Source: DATAEE01 sp036257535
GTDB lineage: Bacteria > Acidobacteriota > Vicinamibacteria > Vicinamibacterales > 2-12-FULL-66-21
DNA length: 64,000 nucleotides
Direction of reading: 5' to 3'
NCBI GenBank assembly: GCA_036257535.1
Contig: DATAFJ010000070.1
Location: 1 to 64,000, forward strand
Positions 15,625 through 23,836 of the stretch are shown in pieces (the first letter of the stretch is position 1; every line of letters starts with the position of its first letter). The notes under the pieces are model-generated. The model searched no databases, was not told where the DNA came from, and saw nothing but the letters and a program-made list of their open reading frames with translations. The position numbers and the translations under genes are program-made.

Positions 15625-18600
15625 CGCTGCCGGCGGGGTCCCGCCTCGGGCCCTACCAAATCATCGAACGTCTCGGCGCCGGCGGAATGGGCGAGGTGTA
15701 TCGCGCGATCGACACACGTCTCGACCGGCCGGTTGCGGTAAAGCTCCTGGCCGCCTCGCTCGCCGGTACTGACGATGGGCGACAGCGGTTCGACCGGGAA
15801 GCCCGCGCGATCTCGCGCCTCAGCCACCCGCACATCTGCACGCTCTTCGACGTCGGCCGCGAGGGAGAGCGGGAGTATCTCGTGATGGAGCTCGTGGACG
15901 GGGAGACGCTGCAGGCCAGGATTGCTCGAGGACCGCTGGCGCTCGACGAAGCCGTGGAGCGCGGGCTCGAGATCGCGGACGCGCTGGCCGCCGCGCACCG
16001 GGGCGGAATCCTTCATCGCGACCTTAAGCCGGGCAACGTCATGATCACCGGCTCGGGCGCGAAGCTCCTCGACTTCGGGCTCGCGAAGATGAACGAAGCG
16101 GCCTTGGCGGCGGGCGCGACGATGGCCACCGCAGAAACGCAGGCCGGGGCGGTCCTCGGGACCGTCGGGTACATGTCGCCCGAACAGGCTCGCGGCGCCG
16201 CGGTCGGACCGCAGACCGACCAGTTCGCGTTCGGCGCAATCCTCTACGAAATGCTCACGGGCAACCGCGCGTTCAACCGGCCCACGTCGTTCGAGACGTT
16301 GACCGCGATTCTCAAGGAGGATCCACCGTCGCTGTCGGTGCTCGCGCCGCACACGCCGCAGCCGCTCGCGTGGCTGATAGAGCACTGTCTCGCCAAGGAT
16401 CCTGCGCGCCGGTTCGAATCCACCTCGGACCTGCTGCGCGACCTGCGCGCCATTCGCGAGCGGCTTCACGACGCACCGCGGCCCCTCCCGGATGCGCCGG
16501 CCTTCCGCGTACCGACACCGCGGACACCGCTTGTGGGGCGGGAACGGGACGTCCAGGCGGCTCGCAGGCTCCTGGACCAGCGCCACGTCCGGCTCGTCAC
16601 ACTGACGGGGACCGGCGGGTCTGGAAAGACCCGCATCGCGCTTCAGGTGGTGTCCGAATACGTGGCCGACGGAGCACTCGCGGCGTTCGTCCCGCTCGGC
16701 TCGCTGGCCGGTCCCGCCCTGATCGTCCCGACGCTCATCATGGCATTGGGCGCCACCCAGATCGAGTCGCGGTCGCCGCTCGACGCCCTCGCAACGTATC
16801 TAGACCGCGCCGGGCTGAGGCTGCTCGTGCTGGACAACTTCGAGCAGCTGCTGCCGGAAGCGGCGGAGGTCGTCTCCCGCCTCATTGCCGCCTGCCCGCG
16901 CCTGACGATCCTGGTCACGAGCCGCACCGTCCTGCGCGTCTACGGCGAGCATGAGATGGTCGTGCCGCCGCTCGCGTTGCCCGACCCGCGGACGGCGGCG
17001 CCCGAGGCGCTTGCGAGCTCGGCCGCCGTCGCGCTCTTCGCGGAGCGCGCCGCCGCGGTCAAACCTAGCTTCGCGGTGACGGCCGAGAACGCGACGCTCA
17101 TCGGCGAGATCTGCGCGCGCGTCGACGCGCTGCCGCTGGCCATCGAGCTGGCCGCGGCCCGTACGAAGCTGCTGTCCCCATCGGCGATCCTGAAGCGACT
17201 CGAAAGCCGCCTCGAGCTGCTCACGTCCGGCGCGCAGGACCTCCCGGAGCGACAGCAGACGCTCCGCGCGACGATCGAATGGAGCTTCAGCCTGCTCACG
17301 CCGCCCGAGCAGAAACTGTTCAGGAGGCTCGCCGTCTTCGTCGGCGGCGCGGCGCTCGACGCGGTGGAAGCGGTCGGCGACACGCGCGGCGACCTCGGCA
17401 TCGACGTGCTCGAAGCCGTGTCGTCGCTCGTCGACAAGAGCCTTCTCGAACAGCGCGAAGGGCCGGACGGGCAGGCCCGGTTCCGCATGCTCGAGACGCT
17501 CCGCGAGTACGCGCGGGAGCGCCTCGAAGCGAGCGGCGAGGCCGACGAGGTCCATCGCGCCCACGCCGCCTATTGCATCGTCCTGGCCGAAGAGCCGGCG
17601 GAGGCGTCGCCGCAGCGCGACAAGCGGGCGTTCGAACAGTTCGACGTCGAACGGGACAACTTCCGCGCGGGGCTCAAGTACTTGATCGGTGCCGGGAACG
17701 CCGAGTGGGCGCTGCGGCTCGGGCTCGCCCTGTTCCAGTACTGGGAGTCGCGCGATCAAGCGGGCGAGGGGGCCGAATGGCTCACCGCGATTCTCGCGTT
17801 GGCACCGCGGGCACGAACGCGCGAGCGCGCGACGGCATCGATGTACCTCTCGGCCCTTCTCACACCCCGGGGCGAGTACGAACGGGCGCTCGCGGCCGCG
17901 AACGAGAGCGCCGCGATCCATCGCGAGCTGGGCGACATCGCAGGCGAAGCGGCCGCCGTGAACGCGCGTGGCGTCATCGAACTCCGCCGGGGCAACTATC
18001 TCGAAGCCAGGCGCTCACTCGAGGAGGCGGCCGAACGCTTCCAGGCGTGCGGCAGTCCGGCCGGACTCGCCCTGACACAAGCCAATCTGGCGACGGTCCT
18101 GAGCGAGCTGGGAGACCATGCGGCGGCGCTGGCGCAGCTCGAGGAAGTCGGCCGCTTCAATCTCGCCCACAATGACCTGTTCGGCGTGGCCCTGAACCAC
18201 AGCTTGAAGGCGGACGTTTTTCGAAACCTCGGTGAGCCCGAGCGGGCACGAGAGAGCCTTCAGCGGGCGCGCGCCCTGTTCAAGCAGGTTGGGTTTTCGC
18301 ACGGCGTCGGGCGGACGCTGGTCGACCTGGCGCGGCTCGCGCGAGAGCAGGGCAGTGCCGCAGAGGCCCAGGCGCTGCACGTGGAAGCGATCGACATCTA
18401 CCGCAGCGTCAACCATCGCCTCGGGGTCGCGCAGGTGTTCGAGACGCTCGCCATATTCGCGGCGCATGACGGCCGGCCGCGGCGCGCGTTGAAGCTAGCG
18501 GGCGCGGCCGCGGCGCTGCGGCAGGCCGCGACCGTCGTGGCCAGCGCGTCCGAGCGGGCGCGGCTCGACCCCTGCGTCGAGGCCTCTCGCGCGAACCTCG

Positions 18601-18692
18601 ACCCGTCCGCCGGCGCCGCCGCGTGGATGGAAGGCTGGACCGCGCCGCTCGACGCGATGGTGAATTACGCGAGCCGCGGCGACGAAGACTGA
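15621..18692 (+). CDS. Serine/threonine protein kinase-ATPase-TPR regulator
   Basis: 1023-residue fusion. An N-terminal Hanks-type kinase (10-280) has the Gly-rich loop GAGGMGEVY, Lys41 in VAVKLL, HRDLKPGN (132-139) and DFG (151-153). A STAND/NB-ARC-like ATPase follows with a P-loop GTGGSGKT (about residue 330) and LLVLDNFEQLL as Walker B. The C-terminal third is TPR-like helical repeats. No transmembrane helix is seen, so it should be cytoplasmic. The ATG at 15621 begins exactly at the kinase N-terminus and overlaps the aconitase stop as ATGA. PknK-like signalling ATPases are the closest known architecture; target unknown. Confidence 0.9.
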   Translation: MTLPAGSRLGPYQIIERLGAGGMGEVYRAIDTRLDRPVAVKLLAASLAGTDDGRQRFDREARAISRLSHPHICTLFDVGREGEREYLVMELVDGETLQARIARGPLALDEAVERGLEIADALAAAHRGGILHRDLKPGNVMITGSGAKLLDFGLAKMNEAALAAGATMATAETQAGAVLGTVGYMSPEQARGAAVGPQTDQFAFGAILYEMLTGNRAFNRPTSFETLTAILKEDPPSLSVLAPHTPQPLAWLIEHCLAKDPARRFESTSDLLRDLRAIRERLHDAPRPLPDAPAFRVPTPRTPLVGRERDVQAARRLLDQRHVRLVTLTGTGGSGKTRIALQVVSEYVADGALAAFVPLGSLAGPALIVPTLIMALGATQIESRSPLDALATYLDRAGLRLLVLDNFEQLLPEAAEVVSRLIAACPRLTILVTSRTVLRVYGEHEMVVPPLALPDPRTAAPEALASSAAVALFAERAAAVKPSFAVTAENATLIGEICARVDALPLAIELAAARTKLLSPSAILKRLESRLELLTSGAQDLPERQQTLRATIEWSFSLLTPPEQKLFRRLAVFVGGAALDAVEAVGDTRGDLGIDVLEAVSSLVDKSLLEQREGPDGQARFRMLETLREYARERLEASGEADEVHRAHAAYCIVLAEEPAEASPQRDKRAFEQFDVERDNFRAGLKYLIGAGNAEWALRLGLALFQYWESRDQAGEGAEWLTAILALAPRARTRERATASMYLSALLTPRGEYERALAAANESAAIHRELGDIAGEAAAVNARGVIELRRGNYLEARRSLEEAAERFQACGSPAGLALTQANLATVLSELGDHAAALAQLEEVGRFNLAHNDLFGVALNHSLKADVFRNLGEPERARESLQRARALFKQVGFSHGVGRTLVDLARLAREQGSAAEAQALHVEAIDIYRSVNHRLGVAQVFETLAIFAAHDGRPRRALKLAGAAAALRQAATVVASASERARLDPCVEASRANLDPSAGAAAWMEGWTAPLDAMVNYASRGDED

Positions 18693-18694
18693 TC

Positions 18695-18967
18695 TCAGCG
18701 ACCGGAGGTCGGATCGATCAGTCGCCTGACCGCCGTCACGCGGTTTGCCGGAAATCCTCCCCGCCGCGCGTGCTCCCGCACCGTTTCCTCGTCCGGCGCG
18801 ATGTAGACGCAGTAGATCTTGTCGTCGGTCACGTAACTGTGCAGCCACTGAATCTTGGGACCCAGGCTGTCCAGGGCGCCGATCGATCGGACTGAGATCT
18901 CGTGCAGCTCGTCTTCGGTGAGCTTTCCAGCATTCGGAACTTCGCGCTCGATGACGTACTTGGGCAC
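18695..18967 (-). CDS. DUF4242 family small protein
   Basis: 90-residue protein matching the DUF4242/SCO4226-like family, dimeric ferredoxin-fold proteins, one of which binds nickel. Blocks seen are KYVIEREVPNAGKLTEDEL, WLHSYVTDDKIYCVYIAPDEETVREHARRGGFPA and a closing RLIDP. No signal or membrane segment. It converges with the kinase gene (stops 3 bases apart) and diverges from terC. Function beyond the fold is not established. Confidence 0.85.
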   Translation of the reverse strand: MPKYVIEREVPNAGKLTEDELHEISVRSIGALDSLGPKIQWLHSYVTDDKIYCVYIAPDEETVREHARRGGFPANRVTAVRRLIDPTSGR

Positions 18968-19054
18968 CCTGCCTCCTCGGGCTGCTGCGGGGAAGTCTGT
19001 CGAAGATATCCGCGCGCTACGGTCAGGTCAACCCGCAAGGTAGAATCTCGAGCC

Positions 19055-19816
19055 ATGGAATGGCTGACTAACCCCGAGGCCTGGGTGGCTCTCGCGACGC
19101 TGACCGTGCTCGAGGTCGTGCTCGGCGTGGACAACGTGATCTTCATCTCGATTCTGTCCGGCAAGCTGCCGCCCGCACAGCAGCAGCGCGCGCGGCGGTG
19201 GGGCCTGTTCGCGGCGATGTTCATGCGCATCGCGCTCCTCTTCTCGCTCGCCTGGATCAGCCGCCTGACGACGCCGCTCTTCAGCGTGTTCCGGTGGGAG
19301 CTCTCCGGACGCGATCTGATCCTGCTCGTCGGCGGGCTGTTCCTCCTCGGCAAGGCGACGTACGAGATTCACGACAAGCTGGAAGGCGAGGGGGAGCACG
19401 CCGCGGCGCGCGTTGCGGCATCTTTCGTATCCGTGATCGTTCAAATCATGCTGCTCGACATCGTCTTCTCGCTCGACTCGGTCATCACGGCGGTCGGCAT
19501 GGCGGAGCATCTCTGGGTCATGGTGACGGCGGTCGTCCTGGCGGTCGCGATTATGATGGTGTCGGCCGAGCCGGTCAGTGATTTCGTCCATCGCCACCCG
19601 ACGGTCAAGATGCTCGCCCTCAGCTTCCTGCTGCTCATCGGCCTCTCGCTCGTCGCGGAAGGACTGGGCCACCACATTCCCAAGGGATACATCTATTTCG
19701 CGATGGGATTCTCGGTGTTCGTCGAGATGATCAACCTTCGCATCCGCGGGCGTGGCGTCCCGGTCGAGCTTCATGAGCCGTATGCGGCGGCGCAGCAGCC
19801 GCGTCGCGGCCATTAG
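19055..19816 (+). CDS. TerC family integral membrane protein
   Basis: Seven-to-eight-helix inner-membrane protein of the TerC/Alx family, which includes manganese exporters and tellurium-resistance proteins. The acidic membrane motifs that define the family are present: LEVVLGVDNVIFISIL near the N-terminus and DIVFSLDSVITAVGM in the middle. At 253 residues it belongs to the short YgdQ/YkoY-like subgroup. The ATG at 19055 is chosen because it starts the first conserved block; an open frame continues upstream without homology. Metal export is the most likely role. Confidence 0.9.
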   Translation: MEWLTNPEAWVALATLTVLEVVLGVDNVIFISILSGKLPPAQQQRARRWGLFAAMFMRIALLFSLAWISRLTTPLFSVFRWELSGRDLILLVGGLFLLGKATYEIHDKLEGEGEHAAARVAASFVSVIVQIMLLDIVFSLDSVITAVGMAEHLWVMVTAVVLAVAIMMVSAEPVSDFVHRHPTVKMLALSFLLLIGLSLVAEGLGHHIPKGYIYFAMGFSVFVEMINLRIRGRGVPVELHEPYAAAQQPRRGH

Positions 19817-19888
19817 GGCCGGGTCGGAGACGTGGCGCCCGGGGCCGGCGTCTTATAGGATTACTTCCTTCTTTGTGAGGTGTACTTC

Positions 19889-20545
19889 ATGAAGCGCGTG
19901 ATGACACTCGGAATGCTGGCCTTCGTGCTGGGTGCGGCGGCGGCGGGGGCTCAGACGACGCCCGCGGCTGCCCCTTCGGCGCAGGCCGGAGATGACGTCT
20001 GGACCATCGATCCCAATCACAGTGCGGCGCATTTCGCCGTCAGGCACATGATGGTGTCGACGGTGCGCGGCTCGCTCGGCTCGGTCAAGGGAACGGTGCG
20101 GTGGGACGGGAAGGCGGCGAAATCGGCGCAGGTGGACGCGACGATCGACGTTACCGGCATCAACACCGCGAATCAGAAGCGCGACGACCATCTGCGCAGC
20201 CCCGATTTCTTCGACGCGGCGACGCATCCGGCGATCACCTTCAAGTCCAAGCGCGTCGAGCCTGCGGCCGACGGCCGGTTCAAGCTCGTCGGCGACCTGA
20301 CGATTCGCGGCAACACGCGCGAGGTCGCGCTCGACGTCGAGGGACCGGCGGCGCCGATCAAGCAGAAGGACGGCAGGCTGCGCAGCGGCGCTTCCGCCAC
20401 CGGCAAGATCAGCCGGAAGGAGTTCGGCATCGTGTGGAACAACCTCACGGAGACCGGCGGAGCGATCGTCGGCGATGAGGTGCAGATGACGATCGACGTG
20501 GAGCTGATCAAGCCGGCCCCCACCACGTCCTCTTCAGGACAGTAG
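19889..20545 (+). CDS. YceI-family periplasmic lipid-binding-like protein
   Basis: 218-residue exported protein with signal peptide (MKRVMTLGMLAFVLGAAAAGAQ). The mature part is a YceI lipocalin-like beta-barrel: VWTIDPNHSAAHFAVRHMMVSTVRGSLGSVKG, then DDHLRSPDFFDAATHPAITFKS, then GDLTIRGNTREVALDVE, ending with the usual EVQMTIDVELI strand. Family members bind isoprenoid-like lipids. The ATG at 19889 follows GAGG at 19877-19880; a GTG at 19880 would add three residues. Eight bases separate it from ku. Confidence 0.94.
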   Translation: MKRVMTLGMLAFVLGAAAAGAQTTPAAAPSAQAGDDVWTIDPNHSAAHFAVRHMMVSTVRGSLGSVKGTVRWDGKAAKSAQVDATIDVTGINTANQKRDDHLRSPDFFDAATHPAITFKSKRVEPAADGRFKLVGDLTIRGNTREVALDVEGPAAPIKQKDGRLRSGASATGKISRKEFGIVWNNLTETGGAIVGDEVQMTIDVELIKPAPTTSSSGQ

Positions 20546-20553
20546 AGGTATTT

Positions 20554-21405
20554 ATGGCCGCCCGTCCGACCTGGAAAGGCTTCCTCAAAATCAGCCTCGT
20601 CAACGTACCGGTGCGCGTCTTTCCGGCGACGGACGCGGCGGCCACGATTGGCTTCAACCAGCTCCACCGCGACTGTCAGACCCGAATCCAGCAGAAGCGG
20701 TGGTGCCCCTCGTGCGAGCGCGAAGTGGCCAACACTGAGCTCGTGAAGGGCTACGAGTTCGAGAAGGGACGCTACGCAGTGCTCGAAGAGGAGGACATCG
20801 CGAAGGTCCGGCCGGAGTCGACGCGCGTCATCAACCTCGTGCAGTTCGCCGACGCCGCGAGCCTCGATCCGATCTACTTCGAACGGCCGTATTACCTCGC
20901 GCCCGACGGGGCGGTCGCGGGCGAGGCCTTCGCGGTCTTGCGTGAGGGCATGAAGGGCATGGCCGGCATCGGCAAGCTCGCGCTGTACGGCCGCGAGTAC
21001 CTCGTTGCCGTGCAGCCGCGCGAGAACGGCCTCGTGATGTACACGATGCGTCACGCCGCCGAGATCCGGAGCATGGGTGCGATCGACGAGCTCGGCGACG
21101 TGCCCGCGAAGGTGAAGCCGGACGAGGTGAAGCTCGCCAAGCAGGTCATGTCCACCTTCGAGGGTGAGCTCGACATGCGGGAATACCGCGACGAGTACCA
21201 GGAAGAGCTCCGCAAGGTGATCGACGCGAAGATCGAGGGCCGCGAGGTCGCCGAGCCGGTCGAGGAAGCGCCGCCCAAGGTCGTCAACCTCATGGAAGCG
21301 CTCCGCAAGAGCCTGGATTCGGTGAAGAAGAAACCGGCGGCTGCCAAGCTGACCAGGATCCAGAACTCGGACTCTCGGGCACAGAAGAAGCGCGCCTCGA
21401 GGTGA
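20554..21405 (+). CDS. ku: Non-homologous end-joining protein Ku
   Basis: Homodimeric ring protein that binds double-strand DNA ends and recruits ligase D. The 283-residue protein has the bacterial Ku core: KGFLKISLVNVPVRVF, NQLHRDCQTRIQQKRWCPSCEREV with the partial Cys motif, GYEFEKGRYAVLEEEDI, YFERPYYLAPD, and MRHAAEIR. A basic C-terminal tail follows (KKKPAAAK), as in species where it aids DNA binding. No ligD or other repair gene is in the window, so its ligase partner must be elsewhere. Confidence 0.95.
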   Translation: MAARPTWKGFLKISLVNVPVRVFPATDAAATIGFNQLHRDCQTRIQQKRWCPSCEREVANTELVKGYEFEKGRYAVLEEEDIAKVRPESTRVINLVQFADAASLDPIYFERPYYLAPDGAVAGEAFAVLREGMKGMAGIGKLALYGREYLVAVQPRENGLVMYTMRHAAEIRSMGAIDELGDVPAKVKPDEVKLAKQVMSTFEGELDMREYRDEYQEELRKVIDAKIEGREVAEPVEEAPPKVVNLMEALRKSLDSVKKKPAAAKLTRIQNSDSRAQKKRASR

Positions 21406-21418
21406 GCGGCGCGCGTAA

Positions 21419-22312
21419 ATGATCCTTCTCGTCCTCATGTTGATGCAGACGGCGACTCCGCCGTCTGCCGTTCCTCCTTCCGGTTACGTCCCCGAGCGCG
21501 TCTACGATTCCACTCGCGACCGTTTTACCGACTTCGAGGCCATGCTCGCCGAGGTCTCGCGCGCGGACGTCCTGTTCGTCGGAGAGCAGCACGACGATCC
21601 GAATACGCACCGTCTCGAGCTCGCGATCCTCGAGGGGCTGAAGCGCCGCCGCGCCGACCTGTCGCTCGCGCTCGAGATGTTCGAGCGAGACGTCCAGGAG
21701 CCTCTGTCGTCATATCTCGAAGGGCGGCTCGGCGAAGACGAGTTCCTCTCGCGTTCCCGTCCGTGGCCGCGGTATGCGGCCGACTACCGCCCTCTCGTGG
21801 AGTTCGCCAGGGCGCACCGGTGGCCGATCCTCGCGACGAACATGCCGCGCCGGCTGGCGTCGGCAGTCGCGAAGGGCGGCCTCGACGCGCTCGCGTCCAA
21901 TGACGACCGCTCGCTGTACGCCGCGGACGAGTGTCCACGGGACGACTACTTCGATCGGTTTGCGGAGAGCATGTCGGAGCATCCGATGCCTGGCGCCGAG
22001 AAGCTGACGGACGCCGAGAAGCAGTCCATCGTCGAGCGCTTCTATCTGGCGCAGTGCCTCAAGGACGAGACGATGGCGGAGTCCATCGCGCGGGCGCGTG
22101 CGACGAGCGGCGCGCTCGTCGTGCACGTGAACGGCGCGTTTCACAGCGACTTCGGTGATGGTGTCCCCGAACGGGTTCGGCGGCGGCTGCCGCAGGCACG
22201 GCTGGCGGTGATATCGATCCTGCCGGTTGATGATCTGGACGCCGTCGCGCCCACCGCGGACGATCGAAAGAGGGCAGACTACGTCGTTTACACGCTAGCG
22301 CCGTCCAAGTAG
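21419..22312 (+). CDS. ChaN family (haem-binding-like) lipoprotein-fold protein
   Basis: 297-residue protein of the ChaN/DUF399 family in the Tiki/TraB-like superfamily; Campylobacter ChaN binds haem. Visible blocks are VLFVGEQHDDPNTHRLELAIL (catalytic-like EQHD), LALEMFERDVQ, RPWPRYAADYRPLVEFAR, and a late HVNGAFHSDFGDGVPERV. The N-terminus is a short hydrophobic stretch, weak as a signal peptide and without a lipobox Cys, so export is likely but not certain. It follows ku by 13 bases. Confidence 0.87.
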   Translation: MILLVLMLMQTATPPSAVPPSGYVPERVYDSTRDRFTDFEAMLAEVSRADVLFVGEQHDDPNTHRLELAILEGLKRRRADLSLALEMFERDVQEPLSSYLEGRLGEDEFLSRSRPWPRYAADYRPLVEFARAHRWPILATNMPRRLASAVAKGGLDALASNDDRSLYAADECPRDDYFDRFAESMSEHPMPGAEKLTDAEKQSIVERFYLAQCLKDETMAESIARARATSGALVVHVNGAFHSDFGDGVPERVRRRLPQARLAVISILPVDDLDAVAPTADDRKRADYVVYTLAPSK

Positions 22313-22325
22313 TGCGCCGCGCACA

Positions 22326-23687
22326 TCAGCGCAGCCGTTCGGGCATGTCCGCGACGACGTAGGCCATGACGGCGAGCGCGGCGGTGGCGCGGGCGATTTC
22401 GTCCGGCGCGATGCGGTCGATCGTATCCGCCGGCGTGTGGTGAATCAGGAAATAGTTGCCGTCGACCGTCAGTGACATCGCGGGAATCTGACCGGTCTCG
22501 ACGCTGGGCCCGATGTCGGCGCCGCCTCCCTGCGGTCCTATCCGGTGCGCGTCGATCCCGCCGAGCAGCGTTCCGATGCGCTCCACGATCCTGCGCGCCG
22601 CGTCGCTGCCGGAGAACCCGAACCCGGTGGGGCGGAAGACGCCGGCGTCGGACTCGATCATCAGCACGTGGTTGGATAATTCAGCCCTATACCGGTCACG
22701 GTAGGCGAGTCCCCCTCGAAGCCCGTTCTCTTCGTTCGTGAACAGGACCACGCGGAGCGTGCGGCGGGGGCGCAGCCCCAGGCTCTTCACGATTCGCAGC
22801 GCCTCCCACGTCGCAATGCACCCGCCCCCGTCGTCTGTTGCGCCTGTGCCGACGTCCCACGAATCGAAGTGGCCGCCCACGACGACGACTTCTTCCGGGT
22901 TGTCGCGCCCGCGGATTTCCGCGACGACGTTCGCGGATTCGACATCGGGGAGAAAGCGCGCCTCCATGCTGAGGCGGACGGTCACGCGCGTCCCGCGAGC
23001 CTGCAGCCGCTGCAGCCGCTCGGCATCTTCGGCGGCGATCGCGGCCGCGGGGATGCGCGGCGAGCCATCGGCATACCGGAGGGCGCCAGTGTGCGGCGTT
23101 CTCAGGCCCGGCGGGCCGACCGATCGCAGCAGCATCGCGACGGCGCCGAGCGCGGCGGCCCGCGACGGCCCGTTCGTTCGATACTGCACCGTCTCGCCGT
23201 ACGACGTGAACGGCACGTTGAACACGACGATGCGGCCCTTCACGTCGGCGGAGCGCCCCTGCAGATCGGCGAAGCTCTGCACGACGAGCGTTTCGGCAAC
23301 GATGCCGTCCGGCGGCGTGCCCACGCTTCCGCCGAGACCGAGCATCGCGAGCGGAGAAGGGATCGGCGAGACGATCTGGGCACTCTCCCGGCCCCGGATC
23401 CATCGCGGCACCATGACCGGCTCCGTGCGCACGTTCTCGAGGCCGTCACGCTTCATCGCCTCGGCCGCCCACTCGATGGCACGCTCAAGGTTCTCCGAGC
23501 CGCTCAGCCTCGGGCCAAACGTGTCGGTGAGTTCGGCGAGCCGATCCCAGGCGCGCCGGTTGCCGGTCGCCTCCGACACGATCCGCGCCGCGGTCTCGCG
23601 GTATGCCTCGAGCCAGCCGCCATCCTGGGCCGCGGAAGACGCGGCGAGCGCCGCGAAGATGAGGGAGCCGCCAACAACGATGCGCAT
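22326..23687 (-). CDS. M28 family metallopeptidase (carboxypeptidase Q-like)
   Basis: 453-residue exported zinc peptidase. A signal peptide (MRIVVGGSLIFAALAASSAAQ) opens the protein. The M28 metal sites are visible in order: HFDSWDVGTGATDDGGG (first His and bridging Asp), NEENGLRGG (catalytic and ligand Glu) and IESDAG (Asp ligand), with a final HTPADT His. A PA-type insert domain precedes the catalytic part. The ATG at 23687 is preferred; a GTG at 23711 would add eight residues but lies in a repeat. Likely releases amino acids from extracellular peptides. Confidence 0.9.
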   Translation of the reverse strand: MRIVVGGSLIFAALAASSAAQDGGWLEAYRETAARIVSEATGNRRAWDRLAELTDTFGPRLSGSENLERAIEWAAEAMKRDGLENVRTEPVMVPRWIRGRESAQIVSPIPSPLAMLGLGGSVGTPPDGIVAETLVVQSFADLQGRSADVKGRIVVFNVPFTSYGETVQYRTNGPSRAAALGAVAMLLRSVGPPGLRTPHTGALRYADGSPRIPAAAIAAEDAERLQRLQARGTRVTVRLSMEARFLPDVESANVVAEIRGRDNPEEVVVVGGHFDSWDVGTGATDDGGGCIATWEALRIVKSLGLRPRRTLRVVLFTNEENGLRGGLAYRDRYRAELSNHVLMIESDAGVFRPTGFGFSGSDAARRIVERIGTLLGGIDAHRIGPQGGGADIGPSVETGQIPAMSLTVDGNYFLIHHTPADTIDRIAPDEIARATAALAVMAYVVADMPERLR

Positions 23688-23705
23688 GCGATGAGTACTA
23701 TCACG

Positions 23706-23819
23706 AGCCACGGATTACACGGGCCGTCACGCTGCAGCCCGGCGGAGCCGGGCTGCGGTGCGCGCGGCGACGTGACGGCACGCCGATCCAGATCAGCGTA
23801 ATCCGCGTAATCCGCGGCT
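23706..23819. repeat. Nested inverted-repeat element between divergent genes
   Basis: Outer arms AGCCACGGATTACACGG (from 23706) and the complementary CGTAATCCGCGTAATCCG (23797-23819), middle arms CCGTCACG/CGTGACGG (23724-23731, 23771-23778) and an inner stem GCAGCCCGGC/GCCGGGCTGC (23734-23756) form a nested, MITE-like palindrome that fills the intergenic region. Confidence 0.65.
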
Positions 23820-23836
23820 CGTTGGTTTTGTGCTAA

